From Ohtaekwangia kribbensis (lineage in GTDB: Bacteria > Bacteroidota > Bacteroidia > Cytophagales > Cyclobacteriaceae), in NCBI RefSeq assembly GCF_042676245.1, contig NZ_JBHTKA010000001.1:806001-870000 (forward strand): a DNA stretch of 64,000 bases, given 5' to 3'. Below, in pieces: positions 62,460 to 64,000 of this stretch. Each line of letters begins with the position of its first letter. Within the stretch, counting starts at the first letter, position 1. Below the pieces are notes generated by a model. That model worked only from the letters and a program-made list of their open reading frames with translations, made no database searches and was not told the origin of the DNA. Position numbers and translations under genes: made by a program.

Positions 62460-62864
62460 TCACACGCGGCTCTTCCTAAACCTCGAAAGTATTGTATTGA
62501 TCTTTTGCCTGTTGAAGAATATTACCCAGCAGCAACAGATCAATACGATAAGCGCGAGACAAAAAAGATAGCCGCCATCGCCTTTTACTTCTATACCCAA
62601 TAATGTTGCATGCATACCAAGTGCACCCGCCATCAACCCGGCACCCAGCAATGCGCCCAACCATGCCGTGGCATTTATGATCAGTAATACAGAAGCAACA
62701 AGTTCAAGTATACCTACTGCGATGCGGCCCACTGGCTCCATACCTACTGTTGAGAAAATATATACAGATTCTTCTGCACCCGTGAATTTAAAATACAGTG
62801 TTTGCGCCATAATAGCGGCCGCTATAATTCTGGCAGCCCAGCAGGCCCATGTAAATGTCTTCAT
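62460..62864 (-). CDS. DoxX-family membrane protein
   Basis: A 134-residue inner-membrane protein with four hydrophobic helices. I start at ATG 62862-62864 (MKTFTWACWAARIIAAA); the longer frame adds 24 residues without homology. The pattern ARIIAAAIMAQTLYFKFTGAEES, shown as ARIIAAAIMAQTLYFKF and TGAEES, then GRIAVGILELVASVLL, matches the DoxX/DoxD group. Such proteins are implicated in membrane redox and thiosulfate or sulfhydryl metabolism in a few organisms; no specific role can be assigned here. A palindrome lies about 50 bp upstream (62914-62937). Confidence 0.88.
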   Translation of the reverse strand: MKTFTWACWAARIIAAAIMAQTLYFKFTGAEESVYIFSTVGMEPVGRIAVGILELVASVLLIINATAWLGALLGAGLMAGALGMHATLLGIEVKGDGGYLFCLALIVLICCCWVIFFNRQKINTILSRFRKSRV

Positions 62865-62913
62865 ACAGCAAAATGTTAATAGGGTTCTTAGTTGCTGTAA
62901 AAGTATGGTGACG

Positions 62914-62937
62914 GGTGCCTGTAAAATGTCAGGCACC
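62914..62937. repeat. Perfect 8-bp palindrome upstream of the DoxX gene
   Basis: GGTGCCTG (62914-62921) is mirrored by CAGGCACC (62930-62937) around an 8-base centre. There is no T-run. It lies in the leader or promoter region of the DoxX gene and could be an operator. Confidence 0.55.
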
Positions 62938-62976
62938 AGACTTCCGGGTGAATTTTTAACTGGAGGAGGTATAAAT

Positions 62977-63008
62977 CAAAAAAGGAAACCGCGATAACGA
63001 TTTCCTTT
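62977..63008 (-). terminator. Terminator after the 41-residue lipoprotein gene
   Basis: On the minus strand AAAGGAAA/TTTCCTTT (63008-63001 with 62988-62981), with further partial pairing in the loop, is followed by TTTGA. It lies 62 bp past the stop codon at 63070. Confidence 0.7.
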
Positions 63009-63069
63009 AGCAAATATCTTTTTAGTCAGAAGAGCAACCCTCTAACTATGGAAGCGCTATAAATATAGT

Positions 63070-63195
63070 TTAAATACGCTGAGAAGAATCTTTAGCCTGT
63101 TTCGGAGCCTCTTTCTTGGTATAGGTAGGGCATGTATATTGGCTGCAAGCTGACACAAAAGCTGCCAATAGAACGAATACTACAATCTTTTTCAT
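63070..63195 (-). CDS. 41-residue lipoprotein
   Basis: A very short but convincing gene. The ATG at 63193-63195 starts a canonical lipoprotein signal peptide (MKKIVVFVLLAAFVSAC, lipidated Cys17). The mature peptide of 25 residues is polar and basic (YTKKEAPKQAKDSSQ). It ends in TAA and is followed by a terminator. The mature part has one more Cys. Similar short Lys-rich lipoproteins are common in Bacteroidota and have no known function. Confidence 0.75.
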   Translation of the reverse strand: MKKIVVFVLLAAFVSACSQYTCPTYTKKEAPKQAKDSSQRI

Positions 63196-63261
63196 TTCAA
63201 TGGGATTGATTACAAGCAAAAATATAATTCTTTAAGAACAAAACAAATATCAGGGTAAATC

Positions 63262-64000
63262 TTAACCGATCATCAGATTGCACCCGCGCACGTCACTATT
63301 ATCCATTCTTCCCAGAACTTCAAAGGTCCCATCCGGGTAAACCTTGCCTAAATCCTCGGTTTCTATAAATGATACCGTTTGAATGTTAGCCAGATCGATG
63401 ACATTAATCCCGGCTGTTTCGCGAAGTAACCCCTTGCTGAGGGGGTCGGTGATGTCTCTCCCGATAATTTTCATCCACGGAGGGCATTTAAACCGAAATT
63501 CGCCTGCCGTATAGGCTTGCGATAGCAGTTCCGTCATACCATATTCCGAGTAAATATGCGATGCCTTTAGCCTCTCATGGAGTATACCATGAAGTTCAGC
63601 GCGGGTAATTTCCTTTCGTCTGCCTTTCATGCCTCCGGTCTCGAATATCAGGCAGTGACTCAGGTCGATCTCGAATTTTTCGGCCAGGTCCAGCAAGGCA
63701 AAGGATACCCCCCAGAGTATAACTTTCCGCGATGTATCGCTTCGGAGTTTAGCGAGGTCTTCCAGAAGTTTATCGATCTGAAAAAGATAATATGATGAAT
63801 ATGAAGAGTTACTATGCCTGATAAAATAATCCATCATGGCAATGAGAGACGATCCCTGCCGTTCGAGGTAAGATGGCAGCAAAGCCAGGAAGTGATAGTC
63901 TGTAAGCGGTCCGAAAAAATACTCGAAGCATCGTTGTGAATGCCGCTGGTAAAATTCGAGATCGGCTACGGCATGTTTACTGGTAGTTGCTCCCGTGGTG
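63262..64000 (-). CDS. LuxE-like acyl-protein synthetase/AMP-ligase (partial, runs off window)
   Basis: A partial gene: the frame is open from the stop codon at 63262 to the window edge, giving 246 codons. At the edge, TTGATTSKHAVAD looks like the ATP/AMP-binding Ser/Thr/Gly motif of LuxE-type acyl-protein synthetases, and YSEYGMTELLSQAY near residue 155 of the visible part is the adenylating-enzyme TE motif. The ends of such enzymes (LGRMDNSDVRGCN) also fit. LuxE-type proteins activate fatty or aryl acids as acyl-AMP. No luciferase or lux reductase genes are visible, so bioluminescence is not implied; in Bacteroidota these enzymes often serve surface polymer or pigment clusters. Confidence 0.85.
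   Translation of the reverse strand, partial: TTGATTSKHAVADLEFYQRHSQRCFEYFFGPLTDYHFLALLPSYLERQGSSLIAMMDYFIRHSNSSYSSYYLFQIDKLLEDLAKLRSDTSRKVILWGVSFALLDLAEKFEIDLSHCLIFETGGMKGRRKEITRAELHGILHERLKASHIYSEYGMTELLSQAYTAGEFRFKCPPWMKIIGRDITDPLSKGLLRETAGINVIDLANIQTVSFIETEDLGKVYPDGTFEVLGRMDNSDVRGCNLMIG

Noticed and set aside
63262..64000. A bioluminescence (lux) operon
   Set aside because: Only a LuxE-like synthetase is visible. No luciferase, LuxC/LuxD or flavin reductase partner is in the window, and LuxE-like enzymes serve other pathways.
1..64000. Mobile element, prophage or genomic-island boundary
   Set aside because: No transposase, integrase, tRNA or att-like direct repeats were seen, and base composition looks uniform by eye.

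Overview
The window reads as chromosomal DNA of a Bacteroidota bacterium, most likely Cytophagales-like (inferred). The support is a SusC/SusD pair, promoters of the Bacteroidota type (TTTG, about 20 bases, TAnnTTTG; clearest before purB), LytTR, HxlR and ECF-sigma regulators, PorV-like and helix-hairpin-helix/beta-barrel envelope proteins, and weak ribosome binding sites. I see no rRNA, tRNA, CRISPR array, transposase or phage gene. Base composition looks uniform, around 45% GC by eye, with a conspicuous excess of the tetranucleotide TATA.

Layout. 0.1-6 kb: a minus-strand signalling cluster (HATPase-only protein, NarL-type regulator, single receiver protein, 8-TM multi-PAS histidine kinase) and a PepSY-like secreted protein. 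6.3-9.8 kb: a membrane-anchored TPR/LytTR regulator, a sigma factor with a Cys-rich tail plus an unknown partner, and a DinB-like protein. 9.8-14.6 kb: SusD then SusC. 14.8-25.2 kb: a repair and stress neighbourhood (DUF6496 basic protein, DUF763, SDR, FAD/Rieske oxidoreductase, Nei-like glycosylase, LigD, Ku, a shrunken second Ku, DJ-1/PfpI protein). 25.6-33.3 kb: a 2145-residue soluble hybrid kinase with eleven exact 92-residue HAMP-type units, followed by a receiver-histidine kinase. 33.3-36.6 kb: an MscS channel, a small acidic/basic protein and a CHASE3-like/GAF sensor without a kinase. 37-45.6 kb: GH31 glycosidase, ABC exporter, HxlR regulator divergent from a quinone-oxidoreductase-like enzyme, an H1-like protein, a fatty acid hydroxylase-family protein and a lipoprotein. 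45.8-53 kb: two outer-membrane proteins, small membrane protein, CDF transporter, ferredoxin reductase and purB. 53-60.3 kb: a MacA/FtsX/TolC-type export operon without an ATPase, then a sigma/anti-sigma/secreted-protein operon. 60.4-64 kb: a PagL-like fragment, methyltransferase, SIMPL protein, DoxX protein, a 41-residue lipoprotein and a LuxE-like synthetase running off the edge.

How the genes fit together: two-component and ECF signalling dominates. Ku-LigD form a two-gene NHEJ unit with a second divergent mini-Ku beside them, within a cluster of DNA-protection and redox genes. The most unusual objects are the exact-period HAMP-array kinase, the mini-Ku, the membrane-spanning TPR-LytTR regulator, a family of AGCT-rich palindromic repeats that abut stop codons, and the TATA bias, which appears to influence synonymous codon choice.
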